Counted from the stretch's first letter, positions 52,781 through 61,419 are shown. The stretch: DNA of 64,000 nt from Arthrobacter caoxuetaonis (GCF_023921125.1 NZ_CP099466.1:3038001-3102000); one strand, 5' to 3'. Program-made: numbers and translations. Notes: generated from the letters alone by a model not told the origin.

Positions 52781-53683
52781 TTACATGATTGGAGAGGCGG
52801 TCGGCAGCACTGTTTCGCTGAGCTCCAGGACAGCATCACGCGCCTTGGAACCCGGGCGGATCGACCAGGCAAGCCCGTGGTTCATGTACTGGGGTTTGCC
52901 CGCCAAAGGAACGTAGACGGCACCCGGCGGCAGCATGGAGGCTACCCCCTCCGTTAGCACCGCAACGCCGATCCCGGCTGCCACGAGCATCATGACCATG
53001 TACGGATCCGTGATGGCCTGCGCCGCCTTGGGATAAAAGCCCGCCTCTGAACAGGCGCGCATGGTGCCCTCATACAGGACCGATCCAGCACTGCGGGGAG
53101 GGAGGATAAAGGATTCGTCAGCGAGCGCCGCCAGGTCAACGGCTTCCATTCCGGCCAGCCGATGCCCCTCAGGCAGAATCACTCCGAACGGTTCCTGCGC
53201 CAGCAGGCGGGCGTTGATGCGGGAGGAATCCACCGGCAGCCCAACGAAGGCGAGGTCCAGTGAGCCTGATTCCAGCTGCTGGACCGCATCCTGGGTCATC
53301 ACCCGGCCTACGAGCGTCAATGCAATTTCCGGATAGGCCTGCTGTACCGCGCGCGCCAGCGGCGGCAATGAGAAATGGTTCAGGACCCCGGTAAATCCCA
53401 GGGTGAGGTTTCCGTAAACCTCACCCTGTGGCAGCTTGACGGCCTTGGCAGCGACGTCCAGCTGCGCCAGCACCTCACGGGCGTAGGGCAGCAGGGCATG
53501 GCCCGGCGCGGTTAATTCCACCGAGCGGGTGCTGCGGTGGAACAGCTCAACACCCAGCGAACGTTCGAGCTTGCGTATGGTCTGGCTCAGCGGAGACTGC
53601 GCCATGCGCAGCCGGACCGCTGCATTGCCGAAGTGGAGCTCCTCTGCAACAGCTACGAATGCTTCCAGCCAACGGATTTCCAC
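52781..53683 (-). CDS. LysR-type transcriptional regulator
   Basis: A 300-residue LTTR. The N-terminal winged helix is clear (AEELHFGNAAVRLRMAQSPL, then SQTIRKLERSLGVELFHRST), followed by a two-lobe effector domain (from about residue 90) with LTLGFTGVL and VGLPVDSS. It is encoded just upstream of, and in the same direction as, the operon it most likely activates. Such proteins usually sense a pathway substrate or intermediate, often aromatic or shikimate-like acids. Confidence 0.93.
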   Translation of the reverse strand: MEIRWLEAFVAVAEELHFGNAAVRLRMAQSPLSQTIRKLERSLGVELFHRSTRSVELTAPGHALLPYAREVLAQLDVAAKAVKLPQGEVYGNLTLGFTGVLNHFSLPPLARAVQQAYPEIALTLVGRVMTQDAVQQLESGSLDLAFVGLPVDSSRINARLLAQEPFGVILPEGHRLAGMEAVDLAALADESFILPPRSAGSVLYEGTMRACSEAGFYPKAAQAITDPYMVMMLVAAGIGVAVLTEGVASMLPPGAVYVPLAGKPQYMNHGLAWSIRPGSKARDAVLELSETVLPTASPIM

Positions 53684-53701
53684 GAATACTCAAACCTAAC
53701 G

Positions 53702-55468
53702 CTAAACGGTCCCGGATTCCTTCACCCTACCCAGTGACCCTGCCCCAGCGGCCGCGTGGCGGGCAGCTGCCCATCCGAACGTCAGCGCAGAACCAACCTG
53801 CACGCCGGCACCGGGGTACTCCGAACCCATCACCGAGGCAGCATCATTACCGACGGCATAGAGACCGGCCACCGGGTTTCCCTGTGAATCAAGGGCCTGC
53901 CCGTTGCCGTCCGTCAGGATCCCGTAGGCAGTGGCGAGGGGCGTCGGCACTACTGCCATGGCATAGAACGGAGGCTTTTCGACGGGACCGATGTTCGGGT
54001 TGGGTCCGTGCTCAGGGTCCCCTGCCGCCCTGCCAAAAGCCAGTTCGCCCTTATGGAATTCTTCATCCACGCCGGTGGCTGCGAAGCCGTTGTACCGCTT
54101 GACGGTCGCTTCAAGGCCCGCCGGGTCGACGCCGATCCGTCCGGCGAGGCCGGCAAGGGTGTCCGCTTCATACAAGTACCCGTCCTTCACATACCTCTTC
54201 AGCGCGGCCCGGGGCAGGTGGGGCATCGTAATCATGCCCAGTCCGTACTTGCCGAGGGTCCGTGAGTCCACCACCAGCCACGCGGGAATGGCGTTGCTTC
54301 CAGGAGACGCAAACATCGCCCGCACGAAGCGGTGATAGGAGCAGGACTCGTCAGTGAACCGCCCGCCGTCGGCTCCCACAGCAATCACGCCCGGCCTGGC
54401 ACGGTCCCAGATATGCGGGAAGACCACCCTGGATCCGTCGGCGCGGCGGCCGATCGAACTGGGGAACCACAATGCATTTTCCCCGTTGTCACGGCCAAGT
54501 GCGGCCCCTGCGGCCTCGGCAAGGGCAAGGGTGTCTCCGGTGGCTCCTTCCCCGGCCCGCGAGTACTGCGGGGTTGGTTCAGGCATCAGCTCAGCACGCA
54601 TCCGTGTGCTGTGGGCAAAACCGCCGCCCGCAAGCACGACCCCGCGCCGTGCCCGGATCCGAAGGCGCCTGCCTTCGTGCGTTACAAGAGCACCTGCGGC
54701 GCGGTTGTCCTGAACGATCAGCTCGCCGGTGTGCGCACCAAACCGGAATTCAACCCCGCGCCGGCGTGATTCATAAAACAGCCTGGCCACCAGACCGTTG
54801 CCCATCACCAGCCGGGTGCCCCGGGGACGCGTGACGCGGTCCCGTGCCCACCCGGCACCAAGCCTGGCTGCAAGGGCGACTGCTTTGGCCCGCTCTGCCA
54901 GCGAACCGTTAAAGAGCTTGAGCAGGGCGGCAACCTCTGCACGCCGGAGCATGAGGGTTCCGCCCATCAGCGCGAACTCCGGCACCGGCGGACGGACGCG
55001 GCGAAAATCAGACTTATCCAGCAGCCGGCCGTCGAAAGGATCGGGCTCCAGCGCACGGCCGGTAGCACCCGCCTCGGGCAGCTCGGAGTGGTAGTCCACT
55101 ACCGCGGGAGAATGCCGGAAGGTCACTCCCAGCTGCTGAAACTCTTCCAGCATCCGGGGCGCCGCCTCCAAATAGGTCAGCCAGCCGTCGCGGGGAGCCT
55201 TGTCTCCGACGACGGCGTCCAGATAGCGCACAGCACGCTCCTGGTCATCAAGGATTCCCATCTGCTGCTGGAACCGGTTGTTCGGCACCCAGCAGGTCCC
55301 GGCGGAGTAAGCGGTGGTGCCGCCCAGGTACTCGGTTTTTTCAAGGACCAGAACCGATGCGCCCTCGGCTGCTGCAGTCAGCGCCGCGGACAAACCGCCC
55401 GCCCCGGACCCCAAGACCAGGAGGTCGACTTCCTGGTCCCAATGTTCTGCTGAGGTGGACGGTTCCAT
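53702..55468 (-). CDS. FAD-dependent dehydrogenase, KstD-like (flavoprotein 3)
   Basis: A 588-residue FAD_binding_2 protein: [19 protein letters not shown] near residue 20, [41 protein letters not shown] and [19 protein letters not shown]. It is closest in overall layout to flavoprotein 2. I choose ATG 55468, where GAAGGAG lies 4-5 nt upstream; an in-frame start 27 codons earlier runs through an Arg-rich stretch and the control region. It has its own promoter region, which shares a motif with the main operon. Confidence 0.85.
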   Translation of the reverse strand: MEPSTSAEHWDQEVDLLVLGSGAGGLSAALTAAAEGASVLVLEKTEYLGGTTAYSAGTCWVPNNRFQQQMGILDDQERAVRYLDAVVGDKAPRDGWLTYLEAAPRMLEEFQQLGVTFRHSPAVVDYHSELPEAGATGRALEPDPFDGRLLDKSDFRRVRPPVPEFALMGGTLMLRRAEVAALLKLFNGSLAERAKAVALAARLGAGWARDRVTRPRGTRLVMGNGLVARLFYESRRRGVEFRFGAHTGELIVQDNRAAGALVTHEGRRLRIRARRGVVLAGGGFAHSTRMRAELMPEPTPQYSRAGEGATGDTLALAEAAGAALGRDNGENALWFPSSIGRRADGSRVVFPHIWDRARPGVIAVGADGGRFTDESCSYHRFVRAMFASPGSNAIPAWLVVDSRTLGKYGLGMITMPHLPRAALKRYVKDGYLYEADTLAGLAGRIGVDPAGLEATVKRYNGFAATGVDEEFHKGELAFGRAAGDPEHGPNPNIGPVEKPPFYAMAVVPTPLATAYGILTDGNGQALDSQGNPVAGLYAVGNDAASVMGSEYPGAGVQVGSALTFGWAAARHAAAGAGSLGRVKESGTV

Positions 55469-55544
55469 GGTTCTCCTTCGAGCACGCCGCAGCGTGCGTC
55501 GCCTGCGCTCTGTTGTCCCAGTATGAGCGCGAAACCATGTAGCG

Positions 55545-55567
55545 TCCATGACTAATTAGGTCATGGA
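55545..55567. promoter_or_regulatory. Palindromic operator before flavoprotein 3
   Basis: TCCATGAC (55545-55552), TAATTAG, GTCATGGA (55560-55567): perfect 8-bp arms. The minus strand reads GACCTAATTA inside it, the same 10-mer as at 52750-52759. The likely binder is the island's LysR protein. Confidence 0.7.
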
Positions 55568-55622
55568 TTATGTGAAGTTCGAAAATAATCCGGAACGGGC
55601 GGAGTTCCGGCGTACCTGCCTG

Positions 55623-56198
55623 CTAGATGCTGGTGCGGTGGAAGTTCAGGTGGCTGCGTGACGCCGTCGGGCCCCGCTGGCCCTGATAGCGGTTGCCGTA
55701 GGCGCCGGTTCCGTAGGCATACTCGGCGGGCGATGTGAGCTTGAAGAAGCAGAGCTGGCCGATCTTCGACCCGGGCCAGAGCTTGATCGGCAGGGTAGCC
55801 ATGTTCGAGAGTTCGAGGGTCACGTGGCCGGAAAAGCCCGGGTCGATGAAGCCGGCCGTGGAGTGTGTCAGCAGCCCGAGCCGCCCCAGGGAGGACTTGC
55901 CCTCCAGCCGTGCCGCGACGTCGTCGGGCAGTGTGACGGACTCGTACGTGGATCCCAGCACAAACTCACCCGGGTGCAGGATGAACGGCTCGTCCGGAGC
56001 CACTTCCACCAGGCGGGTCAGGTCCGGCTGGTCCAGGGACGGATCAATGTGCGCGTACTTGTGGTTGTCGAACAGCCGGAAGTACCGGTCAATCCGGACA
56101 TCCACACTGGAAGGCTGGACCATTGCGGGGTCGTAGGGGTCCAGGACGATCCGCTCGTCAGCAATTTCGGCTCGAATGTCACGGTCAGATATCAGCAC
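55623..56198 (-). CDS. dcd: dCTP deaminase (bifunctional dUMP-forming type)
   Basis: A 191-residue nucleotide enzyme that deaminates dCTP and, in actinobacteria, also splits off pyrophosphate to give dUMP for thymidylate. Conserved parts: [38 protein letters not shown] with the catalytic SSLGR and Glu (LELSN), and the C-terminal [14 protein letters not shown] that closes over the nucleotide. Starts at GTG 56198, 6 nt after TATTTT, so it is leaderless. Its last 20 codons duplicate the decayed fragment at 42663-42722, meaning the island may have supplied the present 3' end. Confidence 0.96.
   Translation of the reverse strand: MLISDRDIRAEIADERIVLDPYDPAMVQPSSVDVRIDRYFRLFDNHKYAHIDPSLDQPDLTRLVEVAPDEPFILHPGEFVLGSTYESVTLPDDVAARLEGKSSLGRLGLLTHSTAGFIDPGFSGHVTLELSNMATLPIKLWPGSKIGQLCFFKLTSPAEYAYGTGAYGNRYQGQRGPTASRSHLNFHRTSI
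55625..55685. repeat. Right direct repeat of the island (3' end of intact dcd)
   Basis: 61 bp matching 42663-42722 except for one T/C change and one extra C. It encodes the functional Dcd C-terminus. Confidence 0.92.
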
Positions 56199-56210
56199 CT
56201 TCTAAAAATA
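56199..56210 (-). promoter_or_regulatory. Leaderless-type -10 element (TATTTT) of dcd
   Basis: On the minus strand TATTTT (56210-56205) is followed by 6 nt and the GTG start at 56198. Confidence 0.65.
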
Positions 56211-56218
56211 GCGCATCG

Positions 56219-57070
56219 TCAGCGCTGTCCAATTTCGGTCCGCACTGCGTAAAGCTCAGGGAAAAACGTGAGGTCCAGTGCACGTTTCAGGAACCCCGCC
56301 CCCGAGGAACCGCCGGTCCCGCGTTTCATTCCGATGGTGCGCTGCACGGTGAGCAGGTGCCGGAAGCGCCAGAGCTGGAAATTGTCTTCCAGGTCAACGA
56401 GTTCCTCACATGCCTCGTAGATGTCCCAGTTCTCGGCGGGATTCTCGTAGACGTGCCGGAAGACCTGCATCAGGGATTCGTCAAAGACATGCGCCTGGGT
56501 GACGTCCCGCTCGAGCAGGTCCGGTGCGAGCGTGTAACCCATCCGGTGAAGGGCGCGGATGAACTCGTCGTAGATGCTGGTCTGCCCGAGCAGCTCCTCC
56601 AGCAGCGCCTGTGCCTGCGGATCCGCCGCAAAGACCTCGATCATGCCGGCGTTCTTGTTGCCCAGCAGGAACTCCACGGCGCGGTACTGATAGGACTGGA
56701 AACCGGAGGACGCGCCGAGATCCCCGCGGAACTCCGCGTATTCCGACGGCGTCAGGGTGGCCAGGACCGACCACTGTTCGGTCAGCGAGCGCTGGATGTG
56801 CTTGATCCGCGCAATGCCCTTCATGGCTGTACGCAGGTCGTCAGCCATCAGCCGTGCCCGGACGGCCCGCAGTTCGTGCAGCACCAGTTTCAGCCACAGC
56901 TCCGAGGTCTGGTGCTGGATGATGAAGAGCATTTCGTCGTGGTGCTCCGGCTTGCTGACCGGATGCTGGGCCGCGAGCAGGTCCTCAAGTCCCAGATAGG
57001 ATCCGTAGCTCATCTTCTGGCTGAAGTCCCGCTCGATTTCGGGTTCCAGGTCGCGGGTGTTCTTGTCCAT
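56219..57070 (-). CDS. kynA: Tryptophan 2,3-dioxygenase
   Basis: A heme enzyme of 283 residues that opens the indole ring of tryptophan to N-formylkynurenine. Typical family segments: [36 protein letters not shown] with the distal His (FIIQHQ), [18 protein letters not shown] (the SGFQS substrate loop) and [15 protein letters not shown] with the proximal heme His. A GTGGSSG turn follows. Leaderless start behind TACCGT. No other kyn genes lie in the window. Confidence 0.96.
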   Translation of the reverse strand: MDKNTRDLEPEIERDFSQKMSYGSYLGLEDLLAAQHPVSKPEHHDEMLFIIQHQTSELWLKLVLHELRAVRARLMADDLRTAMKGIARIKHIQRSLTEQWSVLATLTPSEYAEFRGDLGASSGFQSYQYRAVEFLLGNKNAGMIEVFAADPQAQALLEELLGQTSIYDEFIRALHRMGYTLAPDLLERDVTQAHVFDESLMQVFRHVYENPAENWDIYEACEELVDLEDNFQLWRFRHLLTVQRTIGMKRGTGGSSGAGFLKRALDLTFFPELYAVRTEIGQR

Positions 57071-57082
57071 GACTTCACGGTA
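57071..57082 (-). promoter_or_regulatory. Leaderless-type -10 element (TACCGT) of kynA
   Basis: On the minus strand TACCGT (57082-57077) is followed by 6 nt and ATG 57070. Confidence 0.6.
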
Positions 57083-57169
57083 GCTTCAGGCTCCCGGGAT
57101 CTGCTTCTGCGCCACGGCAGGGCTGTGGAAGACTGGCCGTTTATGCAACCAACCCTCCAAGGAGGCCCC

Positions 57170-57679
57170 ATGGATCACGAAGCCGATAACGAATCCACCG
57201 AATCCAACGACGCCGCGAGCAGCACGCCGGATGCCGGCAGTTCCGGAGCGGCAGGCACCCTGGAGCCCTCCACCGGCCTGGAACAGGCTATCCGGGAAGG
57301 CCAGGAGGGAAAGATCAGCAACCAGGACGTTATTACGGCGATCTGGAACTCTGACCTTTTGAGCGTCGGACGCCTGACGGTCGAAGACGACCCCGCCAGC
57401 TTCCAGGCACTGGTCCTCCAGTCCCCCGAAGGAGCTGCACCGGTGGCCGCCACGTTTACGGACGCGCAGCGCATCCCGCAGCGCATCCGGGACACCGCCC
57501 CCATCATGGTCAAGGCCTCCGGGGAAGCAACCCTCCGCAGCATCGCCCCGGGGTACGGGCTTGCCATCAACCCGGGCAACTCGCTGGGACTGGAACTCGG
57601 GCCCGAAGGCGTAGAGGCCGTCGTGGCGGCCTTCGGCGGCCAGGCACGTCCCCAAAGCGGGGAAACCGCAGCGGAATAG
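57170..57679 (+). CDS. SseB-domain protein
   Basis: A 169-residue acidic soluble protein. After a disordered N-terminus of about 35 residues, LEQAIREGQEGKISNQDVITAIWNSDLLSV and the repeated strand/helix layout to APGYGLAINPGNSLGLELGPEGVEAV match the SseB N-terminal domain family. SseB was named in E. coli as an enhancer of serine sensitivity; no mechanism is established. AAGGAGG lies 4 nt before ATG 57170. It is divergent from kynA; an inverted repeat follows the stop. Confidence 0.75.
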   Translation: MDHEADNESTESNDAASSTPDAGSSGAAGTLEPSTGLEQAIREGQEGKISNQDVITAIWNSDLLSVGRLTVEDDPASFQALVLQSPEGAAPVAATFTDAQRIPQRIRDTAPIMVKASGEATLRSIAPGYGLAINPGNSLGLELGPEGVEAVVAAFGGQARPQSGETAAE

Positions 57680-57687
57680 CGCACCAA

Positions 57688-57755
57688 ACCGGCAAAACCG
57701 CAGATTTCCGGTGCTTTTTGTTTCCTTATGGACAAGCGTCAGCGGTTTTGCCGGT
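57688..57755. repeat. Inverted repeat after the SseB-domain gene
   Basis: ACCGGCAAAACCGC (57688-57701) and GCGGTTTTGCCGGT (57742-57755) are perfectly complementary, with a 40-nt loop. It may be a terminator or a folded leader/operator ahead of the protease gene, whose -10 (TAGTCT, 57784) lies just downstream. Confidence 0.6.
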
Positions 57756-57821
57756 ACTGCCTTGCAGTGTCGGTAGCGGGGTCTAGTCTGGGGAAACTCA
57801 CTACAGATGGAGGGCTGTAAG

Positions 57822-58946
57822 GTGACCCGCACAGTAGATCCACTCAGAGATTCCGCCAAGCATGTCTACCGGCATGTCCACCGCCATGTTCATGAAGGTC
57901 CCGCTGGACACTGCTCCATAGTGCCGCCCTACCTGCTTTCGCGCATTGCGGAGCGGCCGGACCGCATGGCTGGGGCCGCCGTGGCCGCACGCCGGACCCT
58001 GCTTGAATTTGATGCAGTCGCTGAAGCCGGCCAGCTGGGCCGCTCCGCCCCCGCACCCGGTTCAGGTACCGCACTCACGCCCAAGCTGCGCCGGACGGTC
58101 TTCGACGCCCAGCAGCGCCAGGACCTTCCCGGGGTCCCGGTCCGGGCGGAGGGCGCTCCGCCCACATCAGACCCGGCGGCCGACGAAGCCTACGACGGGC
58201 TGGGAGCTACCTACGCACTCTTCAGCGATGTGTACGGCCGTTCCTCGCTTGACGGCGCCGGGCAGCCGCTGCAGGCCACCGTGCATTATGGGATCGACTA
58301 CGACAACGCTTTCTGGAACGGTGCGCAGATTGTCCTTGGCGACGGCGACGGAGAGGTCTTCGAACGGTTCAGCAAATCCCTGACGGTCATCGGCCACGAA
58401 CTGGCCCACGGGATCATCCAGTACACGGCTAAGCTCATTTACCAGGGACAGGCCGGAGCTTTGAACGAATCGGTCTCGGACGTTTTTGGTGCCTTGACGG
58501 AGCAGTATTTCCTGCGCCAGACGGCGTCCGGGGCGTCCTGGATCATCGGTGAGGGGCTGTTCACTCCCGAGGTCAACGGACGCGGCCTGCGTTCCATGTC
58601 GGAGCCGGGATCCGCCTACGACGACGACGTGCTCGGCAAGGACCCGCAGCCCGCCGACATGACGGGATACGTGGAGACCACGTCCGACAACGGCGGCGTG
58701 CACCTGAATTCTGGCATCCCGAACCGGGCGTTCTATCTCACGGCAGCCGGGCTCGGCGGTTACGCCTGGGAACGGGCAGGCCAGATCTGGTACGACACGA
58801 TTACCGAGCCGAATTTTCCGGCCGACTGCACCTTCAGTCTCTTTGCCGCAGCCACCATCACCGCCGCGGAAAAGCGTTACGGAGCCGGAACCGAAGAAAG
58901 TTCTGCTGTGCAGGCAGCATGGCGAGAGGTTAATGTCATGGTATGA
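57822..58946 (+). CDS. Protealysin-like M4 zinc metalloprotease
   Basis: A 374-residue protease without signal peptide. The short N-terminal propeptide has the protealysin-type PPYLLSRI motif (about residues 29-36). The catalytic domain has HELAH (192-196) with zinc ligand Glu216 in NESVSD, and the later NGGVHLNSGIPNRAFY segment with the thermolysin-type active-site histidine. The start is GTG 57822 with GGAGGG 7 nt upstream; an ATG five codons earlier overlaps that ribosome site. The next gene overlaps by 4 nt and encodes an emfourin-type inhibitor, the same pairing as in the Serratia protealysin operon. Confidence 0.92.
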   Translation: MTRTVDPLRDSAKHVYRHVHRHVHEGPAGHCSIVPPYLLSRIAERPDRMAGAAVAARRTLLEFDAVAEAGQLGRSAPAPGSGTALTPKLRRTVFDAQQRQDLPGVPVRAEGAPPTSDPAADEAYDGLGATYALFSDVYGRSSLDGAGQPLQATVHYGIDYDNAFWNGAQIVLGDGDGEVFERFSKSLTVIGHELAHGIIQYTAKLIYQGQAGALNESVSDVFGALTEQYFLRQTASGASWIIGEGLFTPEVNGRGLRSMSEPGSAYDDDVLGKDPQPADMTGYVETTSDNGGVHLNSGIPNRAFYLTAAGLGGYAWERAGQIWYDTITEPNFPADCTFSLFAAATITAAEKRYGAGTEESSAVQAAWREVNVMV

Positions 58947-59209
58947 GACTGGTTGTGGTGCGTACGGGCGGGCTTGCTGGCATGCGGCGTACCTGGAGCA
59001 GTGAGGTGAGTTCCGAGGAAGCCGAGGAACGCTGGCTTCCCCTGCTGCAGGACCCGCCCGAATCCCGCGAGGACGGCAATGACCGGTTCACGTACGAAAT
59101 CAGTGTCGGCAAGCAGGCCGTCACCATCCCGGAACAGTCCCTTCAGGGGAGCTGGCGGGAACTGGTCGACCGCGCCCGTGAGGGATCCCGCCAGACGCGC
59201 CGGGCCTAG
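58943..59209 (+). CDS. Emfourin-like inhibitor of the M4 protease
   Basis: An 88-residue protein starting MRLVVVRTGGLAGMRRTW, with later DRFTYEISVGKQAVTIPEQ and a final helix SWRELVDRARE. This strand-GG-strand pattern matches emfourin, the intracellular protein inhibitor encoded after protealysin. The ATGA overlap with the protease gene ensures matched synthesis. It would keep the protease silent inside the cell; this is inferred from the family and not shown here. Confidence 0.8.
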   Translation: MRLVVVRTGGLAGMRRTWSSEVSSEEAEERWLPLLQDPPESREDGNDRFTYEISVGKQAVTIPEQSLQGSWRELVDRAREGSRQTRRA

Positions 59210-59334
59210 GCCCCGACCCGCTGGATTTCTACCGCCGCCGTGTTACTGCCGGCGCCGTCGGCGTGAACGCCATTTGCGCCCATGATGCAAATGGCATGTA
59301 AAGTAGTTTCCTGTGCCGGTGCTCCACCGGCCAT

Positions 59335-59408
59335 GCGGGCGTAGCTCAATGGTAGAGCGCTAGCTTCCCAAGCTCGATACGCGGGTTCGATTCCCGTCGC
59401 CCGCTCCA
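59335..59408 (+). tRNA. tRNA-Gly (anticodon CCC)
   Basis: A full cloverleaf of 74 nt with encoded CCA: acceptor GCGGGCG/CGCCCGC, D stem GCTC/GAGC, anticodon loop TTCCCAA (CCC, reads GGG) and T arm GCGGG-TTCGATT-CCCGT. The anticodon stem CTAGC/GCTCG has one non-pairing step (U28 opposite C42). Confidence 0.96.
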
Positions 59409-59456
59409 ATGCAACCGCCTTCCGGCCTGTGACCGGGGCGTACACTTGGACACGCT

Positions 59457-59876
59457 ATGAACCGGAAAATGTTTAAGTCCAAGATCCACCGTGCCACCGT
59501 TACCCATTCGAATCTCCATTACGTCGGCTCCGTCACCGTGGACCTGGACCTTCTGGAAGCCGCTGACATTCTTCCCGGCGAACTCGTCTCAATCGTCGAT
59601 GTGAACAACGGTTCCCGGCTGGAGACCTACACCATCGCCGGCGAACGCGGTTCCGGTGTCATCGGAATCAACGGCGCCGCAGCCCACCTGGTCGACGTCG
59701 GCGATCTGGTCATCCTCATTACCTATGCCGATATGACCACAGAGGAAGCGCTTTCCTACACCCCCGCCGTCGTTCACGTTGACGAAGCGAACCGCATCCT
59801 CAAGCTCGGCACTGATCCGGCAGAGGCAGTGACCGCCGGAACCGCACGGCCCCCGCTGTCCGTTCCCGCACTCTAA
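59457..59876 (+). CDS. panD: Aspartate 1-decarboxylase proenzyme
   Basis: PanD makes beta-alanine from aspartate for pantothenate/CoA. The 139-residue proenzyme keeps the self-cleavage site HYVGS, with Gly24-Ser25 where the pyruvoyl group forms, and the [10 protein letters not shown] and VILITYADM segments. TACACT lies 10 nt before the ATG (59441-59446), so the 5' leader is only a few nucleotides. It stands alone, between the tRNA and the sugar ABC operon. Confidence 0.95.
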   Translation: MNRKMFKSKIHRATVTHSNLHYVGSVTVDLDLLEAADILPGELVSIVDVNNGSRLETYTIAGERGSGVIGINGAAAHLVDVGDLVILITYADMTTEEALSYTPAVVHVDEANRILKLGTDPAEAVTAGTARPPLSVPAL

Positions 59877-59986
59877 GGCCCCTCCCGCCGCCCTCCCGAC
59901 CGGGATTTCCCGACTCTCCCCACCTCGAAAAAACAAGGCCGTCTTCCGCCGCCACTAGTCGTTCTGCCTGTTTCCCTGCCCAACTG

Positions 59987-60003
59987 TGGCGCAATACGCG
60001 CCA
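59987..60003. promoter_or_regulatory. Candidate operator upstream of lpqY
   Basis: TGGCGC-AATAC-GCGCCA (59987-60003), a perfect 6-bp inverted repeat about 95 bp before lpqY and 6 nt upstream of a TAGGGT hexamer. Its position fits control of the sugar importer by a local regulator, but no regulator gene is in the window. Confidence 0.4.
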
Positions 60004-60096
60004 AGGGCTTAGGGTCGATCGAAAGGTTGCTGAGCTTTCAGCCTTTCGCGGAAAATCACTCTGTCCGTGCCTACGACGAGGTGGAGGCATACACCA

Positions 60097-61419
60097 ATGC
60101 CAAGAGACGCAAGACTTCCCGGCAGGGCCCGCAGGAAGAAGTTCGCAGCAGCGGCGTTCGCCCTCGCCGTCGGTGCCACTCTGCTGGCAGGCTGCAGTTC
60201 GGATTCCGGTTCTACGCCGACCCTGACGTGGTACATCAACCCGGACGACGGCGGGCAGGCCGAAATCGCCAAGCGCTGCTCGGACGCTTCGGACGGGGCG
60301 TACACCATCGAGACTTCGCTGCTTCCCACCGACGCGGCATCCCAGCGGGAACAGCTTGCCCGGCGCCTCGCCGCCGGCGACACCAGCATGGACATCATGA
60401 GCCTGGACCCGCCGAACGTTCCGGAGTATGCCGAACCGGGCTATTTGGCTCCCATCCCCGACGATGTCCGCGAACGCACCACGGCAAACGTCGTGGAGGG
60501 CGCCCTCGCCGGAGCCACCTGGAAGGACGAGGTAGTAGCGGTCCCGTTCTGGGCCAACACGCAGATTCTTTGGTACCGCAAGTCAGTGGCCGAGGCAGCC
60601 GGTCTGGACATGACCCAGCCCGTCACCTGGGACCAGCTGATCGAAGCGGTTGCCAGCCAGGATAAGTACCTCAGCGTTCAGGGTGCCCGGGCCGAGTCCA
60701 TGACCGTGTGGGTGAACGCACTGATCGAATCAGCCGGTGGACAGATTGTGGAGAACCCTGACGCCCCGGCCGACGAGATCAAGCTAAGCCTCGATTCCGA
60801 GGCCGGAAAGCAGGCGGCGGAGATCGTCTCCACCATCGGCAAGGAAGGGCTCGGCGGGCCCGGCCTTCCAACCCAGACCGAGAACTTCTCGATGATCCAG
60901 TTCCAAGGCGACAAGGGTGCCTTTATGGTCAACTATCCCTTCGTCTGGCGCGCCACCAACGCCGCCGTCGAGGAAGGCACCCTCCCTGCTTCCCTGATCG
61001 ATGACATTGGCTGGACGCTGTATCCGCAGGTGAACGCAGGTGAAAACACTGCTCCCCCGCTGGGCGGCATCGACCTGGGAGTGGGTTCCAAGAGCAAGCA
61101 CCCGGACCTGGCGTTCGACGCGATCGAGTGCATCGTCAGCCCGGAGAACCAGGCCTACTACTTCGCCACGAACGGCAACCCGCCGTCCAACCCGGACGCT
61201 TACAACGCTCCCGAAGTCATTGACGCCTTCCCGATGGCTGGGACCATCCGTGAGTCGCTGGAGCTCTCCAAGCCCCGTCCGCAGACTCCGTACTACAACG
61301 AAATCTCCACCGGCATCCAGCAGACCTGGACTCCGCCGCAGGACGTCAATCCGGACACCACGCCGGAAACCAGCCAGCAGTTCATTCTTGAGGTCCTGAA
61401 GGGAGAGAGGCTGCTATGA
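60097..61419 (+). CDS. lpqY: Sugar ABC transporter substrate-binding lipoprotein (LpqY-like)
   Basis: A 440-residue extracytoplasmic solute-binding protein. A basic N-terminus (RARRKK) and hydrophobic segment end at lipobox LLAGC. The mature part matches LpqY in AEIAKRC, ARRLAAGDTSMDIMSLD and EYAEPGYLAPI; mycobacterial LpqY binds trehalose. I choose ATG 60097 (GGTGGAGG upstream); an in-frame ATG 10 codons earlier has no such site. Its stop overlaps sugA (ATGA). Confidence 0.88.
   Translation: MPRDARLPGRARRKKFAAAAFALAVGATLLAGCSSDSGSTPTLTWYINPDDGGQAEIAKRCSDASDGAYTIETSLLPTDAASQREQLARRLAAGDTSMDIMSLDPPNVPEYAEPGYLAPIPDDVRERTTANVVEGALAGATWKDEVVAVPFWANTQILWYRKSVAEAAGLDMTQPVTWDQLIEAVASQDKYLSVQGARAESMTVWVNALIESAGGQIVENPDAPADEIKLSLDSEAGKQAAEIVSTIGKEGLGGPGLPTQTENFSMIQFQGDKGAFMVNYPFVWRATNAAVEEGTLPASLIDDIGWTLYPQVNAGENTAPPLGGIDLGVGSKSKHPDLAFDAIECIVSPENQAYYFATNGNPPSNPDAYNAPEVIDAFPMAGTIRESLELSKPRPQTPYYNEISTGIQQTWTPPQDVNPDTTPETSQQFILEVLKGERLL

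Larger units (their letters stand above)
42723..55685. mobile_element. About 13-kb genomic island inserted at the 3' end of dcd
   Basis: Everything between the dcd remnant and the intact dcd 3' end belongs to one catabolic gene set on the minus strand, while the genes on either side are ordinary. The direct repeat (42663-42722 and 55625-55685) is the only boundary mark. No integrase or transposase is present, so the element may have lost it or entered by homologous exchange. Confidence 0.75.

Noticed and set aside
42723..55622. A prophage or conjugative element as the nature of the island
   Set aside because: No integrase, transposase, phage, plasmid or conjugation gene is present; only the direct repeats support insertion.
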